A stretch of DNA of 64,000 nt from Rhodopseudomonas palustris HaA2 (GTDB lineage: Bacteria; Pseudomonadota; Alphaproteobacteria; Rhizobiales; Xanthobacteraceae). The DNA lies in contig NC_007778.1 in NCBI RefSeq assembly GCF_000013365.1, forward strand, positions 3,286,001 through 3,350,000, written 5' to 3'. The notes beneath the pieces are model-generated. The model did not search any database and was not told the DNA's origin. It saw only the letters and a program-made list of their open reading frames with translations. Position numbers and translations under genes: made by a program. Below are positions 62,565 to 64,000 of the stretch, piece by piece. Numbering within the stretch: the stretch's first letter is position 1; each line of letters begins with the position of its first letter.

Positions 62565-63857
62565 ATGGAAATTCAGGCAATTCTCCCCGGCAAGGGCCGC
62601 GATCTGCGGCTGGATCTGTTCCGCGGCGTGGCCAACTGGGCGATCTACCTGGATCACATCCCGGACAATGTGGTGAACTGGATCACCACCCGGAACTACG
62701 GTTTCAGCGACGCCGCCGACCTGTTCGTGTTCATTTCCGGCTACACCGCCTCCTTCGTCTACGCCAAGATGATGCTGGAGCGCGGCTTCATCGTCGGCGG
62801 CACAAGGCTGACCAAGCGGGTGTGGCAGCTCTACGTCGCCCACATCGTGCTGTTCGTGATCTACATCGTCGCGATCGGCTATGTCGCGGTGCGTTTCAGC
62901 GATCCCGACATCATCAACGAGTTCAATGTCGCGGGCCTGGTCGACAACCCGATCGAGACGCTGCGCCAGGGCCTGCTGCTGAAATTCAAGCCGGTCAATC
63001 TCGACGTGCTGCCGCTCTATATCGTGCTGATGGGGCTGTTTCCGCCGGTGCTGTGGCTGATGCTGCGCAAGCCCGACACGGTGATGATCGCCTCGATCGC
63101 GCTGTATTTCGCCGCGCGCTATTACGAATGGAATCTGCCGTCCTATCCGGCCGGCACCTGGTACTTCAACCCGTTCTGCTGGCAGCTGTTGTTCGTGTTC
63201 GGCGCATGGTGCGCGCTCGGCGGCACCATGCGCTCGCGCTCGATCATCAACTCCAGCTATATGCTGTGGTTCTGCATCGCCTACATGCTGTTCGCGCTGG
63301 TGATGACGATGGCCGGCCGGTTTCCGACCCTCGGCGAAATGTTCCCGACCTGGCTGTTCGAGACCTTCAACCCCAACGACAAGACCAATCTGGCGCCCTA
63401 TCGCTTCCTGCATTTCGCGGTGCTGGTCGTGCTGGTGGTCCGGTTCGTGCCGAAGGAGTGGAAAGGTCTGGAGTCGCCGATTTTCGACCCGCTGATCAAA
63501 TGCGGCCAGCAGTCGCTCGCGGTGTTCTGCGTCGGCGTATTCCTGTCCTTCGTCGCCCATTTCGAACTGATGATGAGCTCGGGCTCGCTGCTGGCGCAGA
63601 TCGTGGTCAGCGTCACCGGCATCGCTCTGATGACGCTGGTGGCCTATTACATCACCTGGTCGAAGAAGCAGGACAAGCCGCTGAGGCCGGCGGTCGCCGC
63701 GGCGGCACCGGCGGCCCAGCCGGCCGGCATGGCGGCGTCGGCGACGAGCGTGGCGGCGGCCGGGCTCGGGCCGGACGCCTCCCGTGCGGCCGCCTCACCC
63801 CCAGCCTCTGCGGCGGCGACGCAATCGGTGCCGTCGGCCGGAGCGACGAAGACGTGA
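62565..63857 (+). CDS. opgC: OpgC family succinyl transferase
   Basis: 430 residues from the ATG at 62565 (upstream ATG 62478 gives a non-family extension). About ten membrane segments. The N-terminus RDLRLDLFRGVANWAIYLDHIPDN and FSDAADLFVFISGYTASFVYAKM are characteristic of OpgC acyltransferases, which succinylate periplasmic osmoregulated glucans. The last 60 residues are an Ala/Pro/Ser-rich tail (AAAAPAAQPAGMAASAT and on) that the family does not need. No opgG or opgH is nearby. Confidence 0.9.
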   Translation: MEIQAILPGKGRDLRLDLFRGVANWAIYLDHIPDNVVNWITTRNYGFSDAADLFVFISGYTASFVYAKMMLERGFIVGGTRLTKRVWQLYVAHIVLFVIYIVAIGYVAVRFSDPDIINEFNVAGLVDNPIETLRQGLLLKFKPVNLDVLPLYIVLMGLFPPVLWLMLRKPDTVMIASIALYFAARYYEWNLPSYPAGTWYFNPFCWQLLFVFGAWCALGGTMRSRSIINSSYMLWFCIAYMLFALVMTMAGRFPTLGEMFPTWLFETFNPNDKTNLAPYRFLHFAVLVVLVVRFVPKEWKGLESPIFDPLIKCGQQSLAVFCVGVFLSFVAHFELMMSSGSLLAQIVVSVTGIALMTLVAYYITWSKKQDKPLRPAVAAAAPAAQPAGMAASATSVAAAGLGPDASRAAASPPASAAATQSVPSAGATKT

Positions 63858-63908
63858 TTTTGAAAGGCTGAGCCGGCGCGAGGCGTCGCGGACGTTCCGC
63901 TGCGAATG

Positions 63909-63985
63909 TGGTCGGGGCAACAGGATTCGAACCTGTGACCTGCAGTACCCAAAACTGCCGCGCTACCAGGCTGCGCTATACCCCG
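63909..63985 (-). tRNA. tRNA-Pro (TGG)
   Basis: 77 nt on the minus strand. Acceptor CGGGGTA pairs with TGCCCCG (one T-G), anticodon loop TTTTGGG gives TGG, T arm ACAGGTTCGAATCCTGT. CCA is encoded after discriminator A. Confidence 0.96.
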
Positions 63986-64000
63986 ATGCCGTGTCGGTCC

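Overview
The window is GC-rich chromosomal DNA from an alphaproteobacterium of the Bradyrhizobium/Rhodopseudomonas group (Nitrobacteraceae), most likely a Rhodopseudomonas species. The evidence is the fused ispDF gene, the linked set pcm-like/tolC/popZ/valS, the complete Aap amino-acid ABC transporter, an NDUFS4-type Complex I accessory subunit, a pentapeptide MXKDX protein, and dispersed palindromic intergenic repeats of the kind common in this family. No phage, insertion sequence, integrase or CRISPR array was seen. Almost everything is core chromosome.

Layout. 1-5.3 kb: isoprenoid precursor synthesis (ispDF, cut by the left edge), a CinA/PncC protein, lipoyl synthase with a RatA/COQ10-type partner, a 3-methyladenine DNA glycosylase and two unknown proteins. 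5.3-11.7 kb: valS, the polar organiser popZ, tolC and an isoaspartyl-methyltransferase-like gene, all on the minus strand. 12-14.6 kb: tRNA-Asn, a secreted protein whose expected start codon reads AAG, a small protein, tRNA-Cys, exonuclease III and another small protein. 14.6-24.5 kb: a minus-strand operon for a tripartite MdtABC-like RND pump (outer-membrane lipoprotein, adaptor, two pumps), followed by a DTW-domain tRNA-modifying enzyme. 24.9-28.4 kb: a plus-strand fatty-acid-modification operon (FAD oxidoreductase, DUF1365, CFA-type methyltransferase), then cysK.

29.5-30.3 kb is a gene-free, hairpin-rich block preceded by a good promoter. 30.6-35.1 kb: aapJQMP, in which AapM carries about 120 extra membrane residues. 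Then metC, and a four-gene minus-strand set (GT83 transferase, PAP2 phosphatase, GT2 transferase, LAB_N protein) that looks like lipid-linked sugar modification of lipid A or LPS. 40.6-48.0 kb: pbpC coupled to a giant alpha-2-macroglobulin; the first residues of PbpC are encoded by a dispersed palindromic repeat. 48.4-49.5 kb: tRNA-Arg followed by a small patch of visibly lower GC content with a PLD-like protein and a DUF2158 protein, the only clearly foreign-looking stretch.

49.6-57 kb: a lipoprotein, a divergent DUF4336/DUF3833 pair, two glycosyltransferases (one WaaG-like), a split ThrE-type exporter, an FKBP isomerase and small exported proteins. 57.2-61.8 kb: leucine catabolism (mccB-mccA-mvaB). 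62-64 kb: the NDUFS4-like subunit, OpgC and tRNA-Pro. The overall theme is housekeeping plus cell-envelope biology: two outer-membrane channels, an efflux pump, LPS glycosylation, periplasmic peptidoglycan and protease defence, and membrane lipid modification.
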